Assembly: GCF_042662625.1 (NCBI RefSeq)
Contig: NZ_JBHSXH010000015.1
Coordinates: 868,001 to 932,000 of the forward strand
From: Halopelagius fulvigenes
Lineage (GTDB): Archaea; Halobacteriota; Halobacteria; Halobacteriales; Haloferacaceae
Length of the DNA: 64,000 bases
Direction of reading: 5' to 3'
In this document: positions 40,366-49,686 of the stretch, piece by piece
How the letters are laid out: every line of letters starts with the position of its first letter
Position numbering within the stretch: the first letter of the stretch is position 1
Program-made: the position numbers and the translations under genes
The notes under the pieces: generated by a model
The model's database searches: none
What the model was told of the DNA's origin: nothing
The model's input: the letters and a program-made list of their open reading frames with translations, nothing else

Positions 40366-41832
40366 ATGAGCGACGATCAGGAACTCGGGATAACCGAGTC
40401 CAAGGAGTACAACACCGGCGAGTGGTACGCCGAAGTCGTCCAGAAGGCGGGGTTGGCGAACTACGGCCCGGAGGGGATGAGCGGATTCATCGTCACGCGG
40501 CCGCGCGCCTACGCAGTCTGGGAGCGCATCCAGAGCTACCTCGACGGGCTGTTCAAGGAGACCGGCGTCCAGAACGCCTACTTCCCGATGTTCATCCCCG
40601 AGAGCTACCTCGAACGGGAGAAGGACATCGTCGAGGGGTTCGACCCCGAAGTCGCGTGGGTCACCCACGCCGGCCGCGACGAACTGGAGGAACGACTCGC
40701 CGTCCGGCCCACCTCCGAGTCCATCATCGCGCCATACCTGTCCCGGTGGGTCCGCAGTCACCGCGACTTGCCCCTCCGCGTGAACCAGTGGGCGTCCGTC
40801 GTCCGATGGGAGGCGACGGAGACGAAGCCGTTCTTCCGCACGAAGGAGTTCCTTTGGCAGGAGGGCCACACCGCGCACGCGACGGACGAGGACGCGTGGG
40901 ACGAGACGCTCACCCGCCTCGACCAGTACCAGTCCGTCTTCGAGGACCTGCTCGCCATCCCCGTCCTCCGCGGCGCGAAGCCCGAACACGACAAGTTCCC
41001 CGGCGCGGACACGACGACGACGGTGGAGGCGCTCATGCCCGACGGCAAGTCCGTCCAAAGCGGCACCTCCCACCACCTCGGCACCTCCTTCGCGGAGGCG
41101 TTCGACATCACCTACACCGACGAGGACGAGGAGAGCCAGATCGCTCACACCACCTCGTGGGGCCTCTCGTGGCGGTCGATGGGCGCGCTCATCATGACCC
41201 ACTCCGACGACCAAGGGTTGGTCCTGCCGCCGACCGTCGCGCCCGAACAGGTCGTCGTCGTCCCCATCTGGCAGTCCGACACGAAGGAGAAGGTGCTCGA
41301 GTACGCCGAGGGAATCACCGAGGAACTGGAGGAGGCGGGCGTCCGCGTCGAACTCGACGACCGGGACGAGCGCAATCCGGGCTTCAAGTTCAACGAGTGG
41401 GAGCTGAAGGGCGTCCCCGTCCGCTTCGAGATCGGCCCGAACGAGGTGGACGACGACGTGATAACCGTCGTCCACCGCCCCGACGGCGAGAGCAAGGAGG
41501 TGGACCGCGAGAACGTCGCCGAGACGGTGCGCGAGGAGTTCGACGAGGTGTACGCCAAACTCTACGCGAAGGCGGAGGATAACCTCGAAGAGAACGTCCG
41601 GGAGGCGGACTCCCGCGCGGACATCCTCGGCACCATCGGCCAGCACGGCGGGTACGTGAAAGCGCCGTGGTGCGGCGACGAGGAGTGCGAAACCGAGATC
41701 AAAGAGCAGATAGCCGCCGAAATCGTGATGGTCCCCCTCGACGACGAGGAGGCCGAGATTCACGAGGGCGACTCCTGCGCCATCTGCGACGGCGACGCCG
41801 TCGAGACGGCCTACTTCGCGAAGACGTACTGA
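40366..41832 (+). CDS. proS: Prolyl-tRNA synthetase (archaeal/eukaryal type)
   Basis: A 488-residue class II synthetase. Motif 1 region TGVQNAYFPMFIPESYLEREKD, motif 2 RWEATETKPFFRTKEFLWQEGHTAHA, and motif 3 in the GLSWRSMGALIMTHSDDQGLVLPP region are clear. The anticodon-binding domain (VVVPIWQSDTKEKVLEYAEGI) and a C-terminal extension with a zinc-type Cys set (APWCGDEEC and CAICDGD) identify the archaeal/eukaryal ProS type. It charges tRNA-Pro. Confidence 0.96.
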   Translation: MSDDQELGITESKEYNTGEWYAEVVQKAGLANYGPEGMSGFIVTRPRAYAVWERIQSYLDGLFKETGVQNAYFPMFIPESYLEREKDIVEGFDPEVAWVTHAGRDELEERLAVRPTSESIIAPYLSRWVRSHRDLPLRVNQWASVVRWEATETKPFFRTKEFLWQEGHTAHATDEDAWDETLTRLDQYQSVFEDLLAIPVLRGAKPEHDKFPGADTTTTVEALMPDGKSVQSGTSHHLGTSFAEAFDITYTDEDEESQIAHTTSWGLSWRSMGALIMTHSDDQGLVLPPTVAPEQVVVVPIWQSDTKEKVLEYAEGITEELEEAGVRVELDDRDERNPGFKFNEWELKGVPVRFEIGPNEVDDDVITVVHRPDGESKEVDRENVAETVREEFDEVYAKLYAKAEDNLEENVREADSRADILGTIGQHGGYVKAPWCGDEECETEIKEQIAAEIVMVPLDDEEAEIHEGDSCAICDGDAVETAYFAKTY

Positions 41833-41933
41833 GCGACGCTCGTTCCCGCCCCGCCCCTTTTCTGCGCTGCTGTTCGCACACTTCGCGCTGCCGTCCGTAT
41901 CCTAGATGAACATTCGATAAAGTAGAAATAGAC

Positions 41934-41949
41934 CATATATCCTTATATG
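41934..41949. promoter_or_regulatory. Palindromic AT-rich operator candidate upstream of gltB
   Basis: CATATA-TCCT-TATATG is a perfect 6-bp inverted repeat with a 4-nt spacer, about 35-50 nt upstream of the gltB TATA-like CCTTATGGG (41984-41992). The whole 41900-41990 stretch is strikingly AT-rich for this genome. An operator for nitrogen control is an inference from position. Confidence 0.4.
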
Positions 41950-41983
41950 TAATAGTATTTCCCTTATGCTTTCAGGATAAATG

Positions 41984-41992
41984 CCTTATGGG
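41984..41992 (+). promoter_or_regulatory. TATA-like box of gltB
   Basis: CCTTATGGG lies about 25 nt before the ATG at 42013 and predicts a nearly leaderless transcript. The AT-rich GATAAATG just before it could extend the element. Confidence 0.45.
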
Positions 41993-42012
41993 AGTTCGGT
42001 GTCTGGTCACAC

Positions 42013-45000
42013 ATGACCAAGCCACAGAGAGACACCCCTGACGTTTCGGAGGGGCTCGCCGACCCCACCGACCAGCGCTCGAACTGCGGCGTAGGCGCCG
42101 TCATCGACCTCGACGGCGGTCGAACTCACCGGACCGTCGCGGACGGCGTGGAACTGTTAGCGAACCTCGAACACCGCGGCACGACGGGTGCCGAGGAGAA
42201 CACCGGCGACGGCGCCGGCATCATGATTCAACGGCCCGACGAGTTCTTCGAGGCCGTCGTGGACGCCGACCTGCCGGAGACGTACGCCGTCGGTTCGGTG
42301 TTCATGCCGCAGGACGACGCCGCGCGCGAGGGACTGTTCTCGATATTCGAACGCTCCGTGGCGGCCCACGGGCTGGAGGTGTTCCACTGGCGGGACGTGC
42401 CGACGGACAACTCCGACCTCGGGAAGACCGCGCTCGAATCCGAACCCGACGTCTGGCAGGCGTTCGTCCGCCCCGACGCGGAGATGGACGCCGAGGCGTT
42501 CGACCGGAAGCTGTACGTCGCCCGCCGCGAGGCCGAGAACCGCGTCGGCGAACTGGAGTCCGCGGGCGCGGCGCGCTTCTACGTCTGTTCGCTCTCGCGG
42601 AAGACGCTCGTCTACAAGGGACTGCTCAAGGGCGACCAACTGCTCGATTACTTCCCCGACCTCGCGGACGAACGCGTGAAGACGACGCTGACGCTCGTTC
42701 ACGCGCGCTTCTCGACGAACACGCTCGGAGCGTGGCACCTCGCGCACCCGTACCGCCACATCGTACACAACGGCGAGATAAACACCATCCGCGGCAACAT
42801 CAACTGGATGCGCGCCCGGGAGACGGACCTCGAACACCCGGCGTTCGGCGACGACTTAGAGACCATCAAGCCGGTCACGAAGGCCGACCAGTCCGACACG
42901 GCGGTGGTGGACGACGCCGTCGAACTCCTGCTTCACTCGGACCGCGAACTCCCGCACGTCCTCCGGATGCTCATCCCCGAGGCGTACCGCGGCGACGACG
43001 CGATGCCGCGGGAGAAGCGCGACTGGTACGACTACCACGCATCGCTGGTCGAACCGTGGGACGGCCCCGCCCTCGTGGCGGCGACGGACGGCGACCGGGT
43101 GGCGGCGGTGCTGGACCGCAACGGCCTCCGTCCGTGTCGCTACGACGTGACCGCCGACAACAGGGTCGTCATGGCCTCGGAAGTCGGGGCACTCGACACC
43201 GAACCGAGCGAAATCAGGGAACGCGGCCGCCTCCAACCGGGGCAGCTGTTCATGGCCGACCCGACGGAGGGGCGTGTCATCCCCGACGAGGAGGTGTTCG
43301 ACTCCCTCACCGACGAGAAGTACGGCGAGTGGGTCGAAACGGAACAGCGACACCTCGACGATATCGCGGACGAGAGCGACTACGAACCCCGCGGCGAGGT
43401 GGACCACCTCCGCGCATACCAGGCGGCGTTCGGCTACACCCACGACCAGGTGAACCACCTCATCGAACCGATGGCGAGAGACGGGAAGGACCCCGTCGGG
43501 TCGATGGGCGACGACACCCCTCTCTCCGTCCTCTCGGACTTCAACCGGCCGCTCTTCACCTACTTCAAGCAGCTGTTCGCGCAGGTGACGAACCCGCCGC
43601 TGGACTACATCCGCGAGGAACTCGTCACCTCCCTCGAATCTCGACTCGGCCACCAGCGGAACCTCTTGGACGAGACGCCGGAGCACGCGCGGCAACTCGT
43701 CTTGGACTCGCCCGTCCTGACGGACGCCCAGACCGAGGCCATCGAGGACTTAGACGGAGACATCTCCTCGGCCGTGGTGGACATCACCTACGAGACGGAC
43801 GAGGAGATGCGCGACGCCGTCGAACGCGTCCGCGAGGAGGCGAAGGCGGCCATCGAAGCGGGGGCGAGCATCGTCGTCCTCTCGGACCGCACCCTCGGCC
43901 CCGACCGCGTGGCGATTCCGAGTCTGCTGGCGACGGGCGCGGTCCACCACAGTCTCGTCCGGAACGGCCTGCGGAACCACGCCGGACTCGTCGTCGAGTC
44001 GGGCGACCCCCGCGAGGTCCACCACCTCGCCGCCCTCGTCGGGTACGGCGCGGGCGCGGTGAACCCGTACCTCGCCTACCAGACCATCGGCGACCTCGTC
44101 GCCGGCCCGGACGGCGCGGAGGAGTCCGAGGCCGTCGCGGCGTACAAGAAAGCGCTCGAAGACGGCCTGCTGAAGACGATGGCCAAGATGGGCATCTCCA
44201 CGGTGGAGTCCTACCAGGGCGCCCAGATCTTCGAGGCCGTCGGCCTCGACTCGAAGTTCGTCGCCGAGTACTTCGAGGGGACGGAGATTCGCACCGAGGG
44301 CATCGGCATCGACGTGGTGGAGGATGACGCCCTCACCCGCCACGCCGTCGGGTTCGGCGCGGACCCCGACTTAGAACGGCAGGGCGAGTACGAACACCGC
44401 TCCGACGGAATCCACCACCAGTGGAACCCCAAGACCGTCGGAACGCTCCAACAGGCGGTCCGCTCCGGCAGTTACGAGAAGTACCGGGAGTTCGCCGAAC
44501 TCGTCAACGACCAGTCGGAGGAACTGCAGACGCTCCGCGGCCTCTTGGAGTTCGACTCCGACCGCGACCCGGTCTCTATCGAAGAGGTCGAACCCGTCGA
44601 GGACATCGTCGAACGGTTCTCGACGGCGGCGATGTCGCTCGGCAGTCTGTCGCCGGAGGCCCACGAGAACAACTCCGTCGCGATGAACCGCATCGGCGGG
44701 AAGTCCAACTCCGGCGAGGGCGGCGAACCGCCGGAGCGGTTCGGCACGGAGAAGGAGTGCAACGTCAAGCAGGTCGCCTCCGGCCGGTTCGGCGTCACCT
44801 CCCACTACCTCTCCAGCGCCGACGAGCTTCAGATAAAGATGGCGCAAGGGTCGAAGCCCGGCGAGGGCGGCCACCTCCCCGGCAAGAAGGTAAACGAGAT
44901 GATAGCGCACGTCCGCTACGCGACGCCGGGCGTCGGCCTCATCTCGCCGCCGCCCCTCCACGACATCTACTCCATCGAGGACCTCAAACAGCTCATCCAC

Positions 45001-46542
45001 GACCTGAAGGCGGCGAACTCGGACGCCGACATCAACGTGAAGCTCGTCTCCGAGGCGGGCATCGGAACCATCGCCGCGGGCGTGGCGAAAGCCAACGCCG
45101 ACGTCGTCCACATCTCCGGGCACGACGGCGGGACGGGCGCGTCGCCGAAGACGTCCATCAAGAACGCCGGTCTGCCGTGGGAGCTCGGCCTCGCGGAGGC
45201 GAACCAGATGCTCCGCGCGACGAACCTCCGGTCGCGCATCCGCGTGACCGCCGACGGCGGCATGAAGACCGGCCGCGACATCGCCGTCGCCGCCTTGCTG
45301 GGCGCGGAGGAGTACGTCTTCGGGACGGCGTCGCTCGTCACGTCGGGCTGCGTGATGGCCCGCCAGTGCCACGAGAACACCTGCCCCGTCGGCGTCGCCA
45401 CCCAGCGCGAGGACCTCCGAAAGCGCTTCCCCGGCCAACCCGAGCACGTCATCAACTACATGACGTTCATGGCGCAGGAACTGCGCGAGATACTGGCCGA
45501 ACTCGGCTTCCGCACGGTGGACGAGATGATCGGTCGTCCCTCGCTGCTCCGCCAGCGAGAGACCGACCACGAGAAGGCCAAGCACCTCGACCTCGCGTCG
45601 GTCATCGCCAAACCCGCCGAGGGCGCGCGCTACAAGACCGAAGAGCAGGCCCACGCAGACTTGGAGACGCAACTCGACCACAAGCTCATCGAACAGGCGC
45701 GACCCGCACTCGAACGCGGCGAACCGGTCCAGATTCGGGAGGACGTCTCGAACGTGGACCGCGCCGTCGGCGCGATGCTGTCGAACCGCATCTCCGACGA
45801 GTACGGCGGCGAGGGCCTCCCGGACGGCACCATCGACTGCGAGTTTTCCGGCATCGCCGGACAGTCGTTCGGCGCGTTCCTCGCGAGCGGCGTGACGATG
45901 CGCCTGACCGGCGCGTCGAACGACTACGTCGGAAAGGGACTCTCCGGCGGTCGAATCGTAGTAAAGACGCCCGAGGACGCCGCCTACGACGCCGCCGAGA
46001 ACGTCCTCGTCGGCAACGTCGCCCTCTACGGCGCGACGCAGGGCGAGGCGTACGTCAACGGCGTCGCGGGCGAGCGATTCGCCGTCCGCAACTCGGGCGT
46101 GAAGGCCGTCGTCGAAGGCGTCGGCGACCACGGCTGTGAGTACATGACCGGCGGCGTCGTCGCCGTCCTCGGCGAGACGGGGCGCAACTTCGCCGCGGGG
46201 ATGTCCGGCGGCGTCGCGTACGTCTACGACTCCGACGACGAACTCGAAGCGAAGGCTAACACCGGCATGGTGTCGCTCTCCGACGAACTCGAAGAGGGCG
46301 ACGAGGCGATGCTCCGCCGCCTCGTGGAGAACCACGCCGAGTACACCGACAGCGACCGCGCGAAGTCGCTCCTCGCCGACTGGGAGAGCGTCCTCGGCGA
46401 CTTCGTGAAGGTGATGCCCGACGCGTACGCCGCGGTCATCGCGGAGAACGCGGACGCCGACGTGCGGACCGACGTTCCGGACCCGGTGAAGTCGGTTCCC
46501 TCCGACGCGGACTCCGGACTCGCACAGACCAGCGACGACTGA
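42013..46542 (+). CDS. gltB: Glutamate synthase large subunit
   Basis: A 1509-residue enzyme of full family length. The class II glutaminase domain begins at Cys24 (SNCGVGAVIDL) after a short propeptide, and the central domain follows. The FMN-binding synthase domain has KPGEGGHLPGKKV and SGHDGGTGASPKTS, with CVMARQCHENTCPVG providing the three cysteines of a [3Fe-4S] cluster. The C-terminal GXGXG beta-helix domain is from about 1270. It makes two glutamates from glutamine plus 2-oxoglutarate. No gltD small subunit is adjacent, so the electron donor may be ferredoxin (inference). The promoter has a palindrome suggestive of regulation. Confidence 0.96.
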   Translation: MTKPQRDTPDVSEGLADPTDQRSNCGVGAVIDLDGGRTHRTVADGVELLANLEHRGTTGAEENTGDGAGIMIQRPDEFFEAVVDADLPETYAVGSVFMPQDDAAREGLFSIFERSVAAHGLEVFHWRDVPTDNSDLGKTALESEPDVWQAFVRPDAEMDAEAFDRKLYVARREAENRVGELESAGAARFYVCSLSRKTLVYKGLLKGDQLLDYFPDLADERVKTTLTLVHARFSTNTLGAWHLAHPYRHIVHNGEINTIRGNINWMRARETDLEHPAFGDDLETIKPVTKADQSDTAVVDDAVELLLHSDRELPHVLRMLIPEAYRGDDAMPREKRDWYDYHASLVEPWDGPALVAATDGDRVAAVLDRNGLRPCRYDVTADNRVVMASEVGALDTEPSEIRERGRLQPGQLFMADPTEGRVIPDEEVFDSLTDEKYGEWVETEQRHLDDIADESDYEPRGEVDHLRAYQAAFGYTHDQVNHLIEPMARDGKDPVGSMGDDTPLSVLSDFNRPLFTYFKQLFAQVTNPPLDYIREELVTSLESRLGHQRNLLDETPEHARQLVLDSPVLTDAQTEAIEDLDGDISSAVVDITYETDEEMRDAVERVREEAKAAIEAGASIVVLSDRTLGPDRVAIPSLLATGAVHHSLVRNGLRNHAGLVVESGDPREVHHLAALVGYGAGAVNPYLAYQTIGDLVAGPDGAEESEAVAAYKKALEDGLLKTMAKMGISTVESYQGAQIFEAVGLDSKFVAEYFEGTEIRTEGIGIDVVEDDALTRHAVGFGADPDLERQGEYEHRSDGIHHQWNPKTVGTLQQAVRSGSYEKYREFAELVNDQSEELQTLRGLLEFDSDRDPVSIEEVEPVEDIVERFSTAAMSLGSLSPEAHENNSVAMNRIGGKSNSGEGGEPPERFGTEKECNVKQVASGRFGVTSHYLSSADELQIKMAQGSKPGEGGHLPGKKVNEMIAHVRYATPGVGLISPPPLHDIYSIEDLKQLIHDLKAANSDADINVKLVSEAGIGTIAAGVAKANADVVHISGHDGGTGASPKTSIKNAGLPWELGLAEANQMLRATNLRSRIRVTADGGMKTGRDIAVAALLGAEEYVFGTASLVTSGCVMARQCHENTCPVGVATQREDLRKRFPGQPEHVINYMTFMAQELREILAELGFRTVDEMIGRPSLLRQRETDHEKAKHLDLASVIAKPAEGARYKTEEQAHADLETQLDHKLIEQARPALERGEPVQIREDVSNVDRAVGAMLSNRISDEYGGEGLPDGTIDCEFSGIAGQSFGAFLASGVTMRLTGASNDYVGKGLSGGRIVVKTPEDAAYDAAENVLVGNVALYGATQGEAYVNGVAGERFAVRNSGVKAVVEGVGDHGCEYMTGGVVAVLGETGRNFAAGMSGGVAYVYDSDDELEAKANTGMVSLSDELEEGDEAMLRRLVENHAEYTDSDRAKSLLADWESVLGDFVKVMPDAYAAVIAENADADVRTDVPDPVKSVPSDADSGLAQTSDD

Positions 46543-46613
46543 CTCGGCCGTCGCTACCGGAATCGGCCGCCGCATCTCCCACGCTTTTCTCCGGCCCACC
46601 CCTCGGGTAGCGT

Positions 46614-47603
46614 ATGGACTCGGCACTCGTCGTCGGCGGCACCCGATTCATCGGTCGCCACCTCGTCTCCGACCTCGTAGAGAACGGCTACGACGTGACC
46701 ATCTTCAACCGCGGGAACCACGAGAACCCCTTCAAGGAGGACGATTCCGTCCGACGAATCGAGGGCGACAGGAAGGACGACGGCGCCCTTAGGCGGGCGA
46801 AGGCCGCCGCCGAACCGGACGCCGTCTTCGACTGCGTGGCGTACCAGCCCAGAGACGTGGTGTCCGCGACGGAGATATTCGCGGACGCGGACGCCTACAT
46901 CTACGTCTCCAGCGGTGCGGCCTACGGCGCGGAGGAGATTCCAAAGCGAGAGGGCGTCACGGAACTGTGCCCCTGTTCGGACGACCAGTTGACCGACGAC
47001 TCCTCGGAGAGCTACGGCCCCCGGAAGGCCGAGGGCGACAGGGTGGTCTTCGACGCGGCGACCCGCGGCGTGAACGCGATGTCCGTCCGGCCCACCATCG
47101 TCTACGGCCCGTACGACTACACGGAACGCCTCGACTACTGGCTGAACCGCGTCGAGAACTACGACCGGGTGGTCGTCCCCGGCGACGGGACGAACATCTG
47201 GCACCGCGCGTACGTCGAGGACGTGGCGTCCGCGATGCGCGTCGTCGCCGAGGAGGGCGAGGCCGGCGAGGCGTACAACGTCGGCGACAGGCGGGTGCTC
47301 ACCCTCGAAGAGACGGTCCGAACGATAGCCGACGCGATGGGGATCGACGTGGAGGTGGTCCACGCGGGCGAACGCGAACTCGCCGCCGCGGAACTCTCAC
47401 CGGACGATTTTATCCTCTACCGGGACTACCCGCACGTCCTCGATACGAACAAACTCGCCGCCCTCGGGTGGGACTCGACGCCCGTCGAGGAGGCGATGGC
47501 CCGAACCGTCGAGGAACACCGCGAGTCCGACAGAGACGGGTCCGAACACGACCCCGGCCGCGACGCCGAGGAGTCGGTCCTCTCGATACTCGACACGCTC
47601 TGA
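46614..47603 (+). CDS. NAD-dependent epimerase/dehydratase-family protein
   Basis: A 329-residue extended SDR. The dinucleotide-binding VVGGTRFIGRHLVSDLVENGYDV, Ser in YVSSGAAYG, Tyr/Lys in YGPRKAEGD, and RPTIVYGPYDYTERLDYW are visible. It resembles RNA-binding/chloroplast-type SDR extended proteins as well as sugar epimerases, and the substrate cannot be fixed. The stop is followed 67 nt later by the convergent HD gene. Its location next to gltB appears incidental. Confidence 0.85.
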   Translation: MDSALVVGGTRFIGRHLVSDLVENGYDVTIFNRGNHENPFKEDDSVRRIEGDRKDDGALRRAKAAAEPDAVFDCVAYQPRDVVSATEIFADADAYIYVSSGAAYGAEEIPKREGVTELCPCSDDQLTDDSSESYGPRKAEGDRVVFDAATRGVNAMSVRPTIVYGPYDYTERLDYWLNRVENYDRVVVPGDGTNIWHRAYVEDVASAMRVVAEEGEAGEAYNVGDRRVLTLEETVRTIADAMGIDVEVVHAGERELAAAELSPDDFILYRDYPHVLDTNKLAALGWDSTPVEEAMARTVEEHRESDRDGSEHDPGRDAEESVLSILDTL

Positions 47604-47670
47604 ACCGCGGGTCCGAAAAAGCGGGGACCGGGCGTCGGTCGCCGTCGTCAGTCTGGCCGAGGCGGCCGAC

Positions 47671-48360
47671 TCAGGCGCCGAACTCCTCGTGGTCCATGCC
47701 GGGGACCTCCTGCTCTAACCACTCGCGGAACCACTTGACGCGCTTGAGTCGTTGGTGGGCGATGCTCTCGGCGGCGTCGCTCTCGATGCGGTCCGTGGCG
47801 TCGCGCCCCCGTTCGAGGACTCGTTCGACCATCTCGGAGGCCTCCATGTGGGTGCGCGCCTCGTACCCCATCCGCAGGAGCATCAACGCCGTGCCGTTGG
47901 CCCCGACCTTATCGAGGATGTCCGCCTCGATGAGACACCGCGTCTCCAAGGAGACGTCCGTCAACGGGCCCTGATAGGAGTGCGTCGAGACGACGTCGCA
48001 CACCTGCTCGACGAATGACTGGGGAAACTCCGCGCGCGCCTCCAGATACTCGCGGGCGACGCGCGCGCCCTCCTCGGCGTGGACCTCCTGTTCGGCCTCC
48101 AACTTCGAGATGTCGTGAAAGAGCGCTGCGACGCGGACGACGTCCACGTCGGCCCCCTCGCGGCGGGCGATGTCCGAGGCGAGTTCGACCACGTTGAGGA
48201 TGTGGTTGAAGCGGTACTCTGAACTGTGCCACGGGTACCAGCGCATCCGGCCGCCGTCGTCCTCGTTCTCGACGCTGGCGGAGAGGTAATCTCTGACGAA
48301 CCGCTTCATCTCCCCGAACTCCTCGTCGGAGACCGAGGACTCCTTTATCTCAACGCCCAC
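47671..48360 (-). CDS. HD-domain phosphohydrolase
   Basis: A 229-residue protein from a GTG at 48360. The HD superfamily residues are in YRFNHILNVVELA (first His), ALFHDISKLE (HD pair), HAEEGARVA and a later Asp in IEADILDKVG, the full metal-binding set. A C-terminal helix ends in KWFREWLEQEVPGMDHEEFGA. The substrate, probably a nucleotide or phosphomonoester, is unknown. Two palindromes lie just upstream. Confidence 0.88.
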   Translation of the reverse strand: MGVEIKESSVSDEEFGEMKRFVRDYLSASVENEDDGGRMRWYPWHSSEYRFNHILNVVELASDIARREGADVDVVRVAALFHDISKLEAEQEVHAEEGARVAREYLEARAEFPQSFVEQVCDVVSTHSYQGPLTDVSLETRCLIEADILDKVGANGTALMLLRMGYEARTHMEASEMVERVLERGRDATDRIESDAAESIAHQRLKRVKWFREWLEQEVPGMDHEEFGA

Positions 48361-48368
48361 GGTGCCAC

Positions 48369-48401
48369 CTCCACGTTCGTGGAGAGGGGGGCGTTCGAAC
48401 G
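48369..48401. repeat. Pair of palindromes at the HD gene start
   Basis: CTCCACG-TT-CGTGGAG (48369-48384) is a perfect 7-bp inverted repeat, and CGTTCGAACG (48392-48401) is a perfect 10-bp palindrome 7 nt further. Both lie within 42 nt upstream of the GTG start of the HD gene, where they may fold in the leader or act as an operator. Confidence 0.35.
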
Positions 48402-48579
48402 TTCGCGTTTGAGTTCATTACCCGAATTAATGGCTGTTCCGCTCTTAGGCGTTACGACGTTTAGAACCGGTCGGGAGCGGAAAACGACGCAGGGAGTGCC
48501 ACTGAGTCCCACAGTTCGAACGCGAACGCCGGACCGGACGGACCGAGGGTTGATGTGTCACGGGAGACGAACGAGACGT

Positions 48580-49527
48580 ATGATCGACCACTCCGTCCGT
48601 TCGCGGGCGCGGGGGACGCTCCTCGGCCTCGCGTGCGGGGACGCCCTCGGCAGACCGGTCGAGTTCCGAACGTCCGCGGGAATCGAGTCCGAGCACGGCC
48701 GCGTGACGGAGATGCTCGGACACGGGACCCACGACCGACCGCCGGGGACGATAACCGACGACACGGAGATGGCGCTGTGCATCGCGCGGAGTTTGGTCGA
48801 ACGCGGCGGGTTCGACGGCGCGGACGTGGCGCGGCGGTTCGTCGGGTGGTACGAGTCCGGCCCGTTCGACATCGGCCTCATGACCGCGGATTCGCTCGCG
48901 CAGGTGCGCGAGGGGGTCGCGTGGACCGACGCCGGGCGGAAGGCTTGGGAGGGCCGGACGGAGGGGAGCAACGCCGGCAACGGGAGCGTGATGCGCTGTG
49001 CGCCGTACGCGCTGGCGTACCTCGACCGGCCGGGCGTCCTCGCGGAGGTGAGTCGCGCCTCGTCGGAGATTACGCACGCCGACCCGCGGTGTACCGCCGG
49101 GTGCGCCCTGTTGAACGAGGTTGTGCGCCGCCTCGTCTGCGGCGAGTCCGACCCCGACTCCGTCGTCGGCGATGCGTTGACCCTCGTCGACGGGAGCGGT
49201 GCGGTCCCGGACGAACTGTGGACGCGCGTGGCGGGCCTCCCCGAGGAGACGGACACCGAGACGCTCGGATACAGCGGCTACGTGTTGGCGACGCTCGAAT
49301 CCGGACTGTACCACGGCCTCTCCGCCGACTCGTTCGAGGAGGCGGTCGTCGAGGCGGTGAACCACGGCGACGACGCCGACACCGTCGGCGCGGTGACGGG
49401 TGCCGTCGCGGGCGCGCGGTTCGGCCTCGACGCGGTGCCGGAACGCTGGCGGGACGAACTCGCCGAACGCGGCGAACTGCGCCGACTGGCGGACGAACTC
49501 CTCGAACTCGCGCCGGCGGAGGACTGA
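48580..49527 (+). CDS. ADP-ribosylglycohydrolase family (DraG-like)
   Basis: A 315-residue DraG/ARH-fold protein starting MIDHSVRSRARGTLLGLACGDALGRPVEF, with the metal-binding TITDDTEMALCIARSL, the NAGNGSVMR segment, and NHGDDADTVGAVTGAVAGA, where DDADT supplies the second metal site. The binuclear metal centre removes ADP-ribose from proteins or related molecules. I start at ATG 48580, because the longer upstream frame is antisense-like. A partner ADP-ribosyltransferase is not seen in the window. Confidence 0.9.
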   Translation: MIDHSVRSRARGTLLGLACGDALGRPVEFRTSAGIESEHGRVTEMLGHGTHDRPPGTITDDTEMALCIARSLVERGGFDGADVARRFVGWYESGPFDIGLMTADSLAQVREGVAWTDAGRKAWEGRTEGSNAGNGSVMRCAPYALAYLDRPGVLAEVSRASSEITHADPRCTAGCALLNEVVRRLVCGESDPDSVVGDALTLVDGSGAVPDELWTRVAGLPEETDTETLGYSGYVLATLESGLYHGLSADSFEEAVVEAVNHGDDADTVGAVTGAVAGARFGLDAVPERWRDELAERGELRRLADELLELAPAED

Positions 49528-49610
49528 CCGCGCTTCGCGTCGGACGGGACCTCTTTCTCGCGGATACGTGATTTCTCCCGCGGCGATTCTCTCCCGGAAT
49601 TGATACTCAA

Positions 49611-49649
49611 TTTAAGTAAAGTAAAAATAGCAGTGACACGAGTAGTCAC
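49611..49649 (+). promoter_or_regulatory. AT-rich promoter and adjacent inverted repeat for the lipase gene
   Basis: CAATTTAAGTAAAG around 49608-49621 is the likely TATA region. GTGAC-ACGAGTA-GTCAC at 49633-49649 forms a 5-bp inverted repeat just downstream, near the presumed transcription start, where a repressor could act. It is weakly supported. Confidence 0.35.
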
Positions 49650-49686
49650 CGTGACATCCGAAAGTCGGCATCGACGTTTCGGGGTG

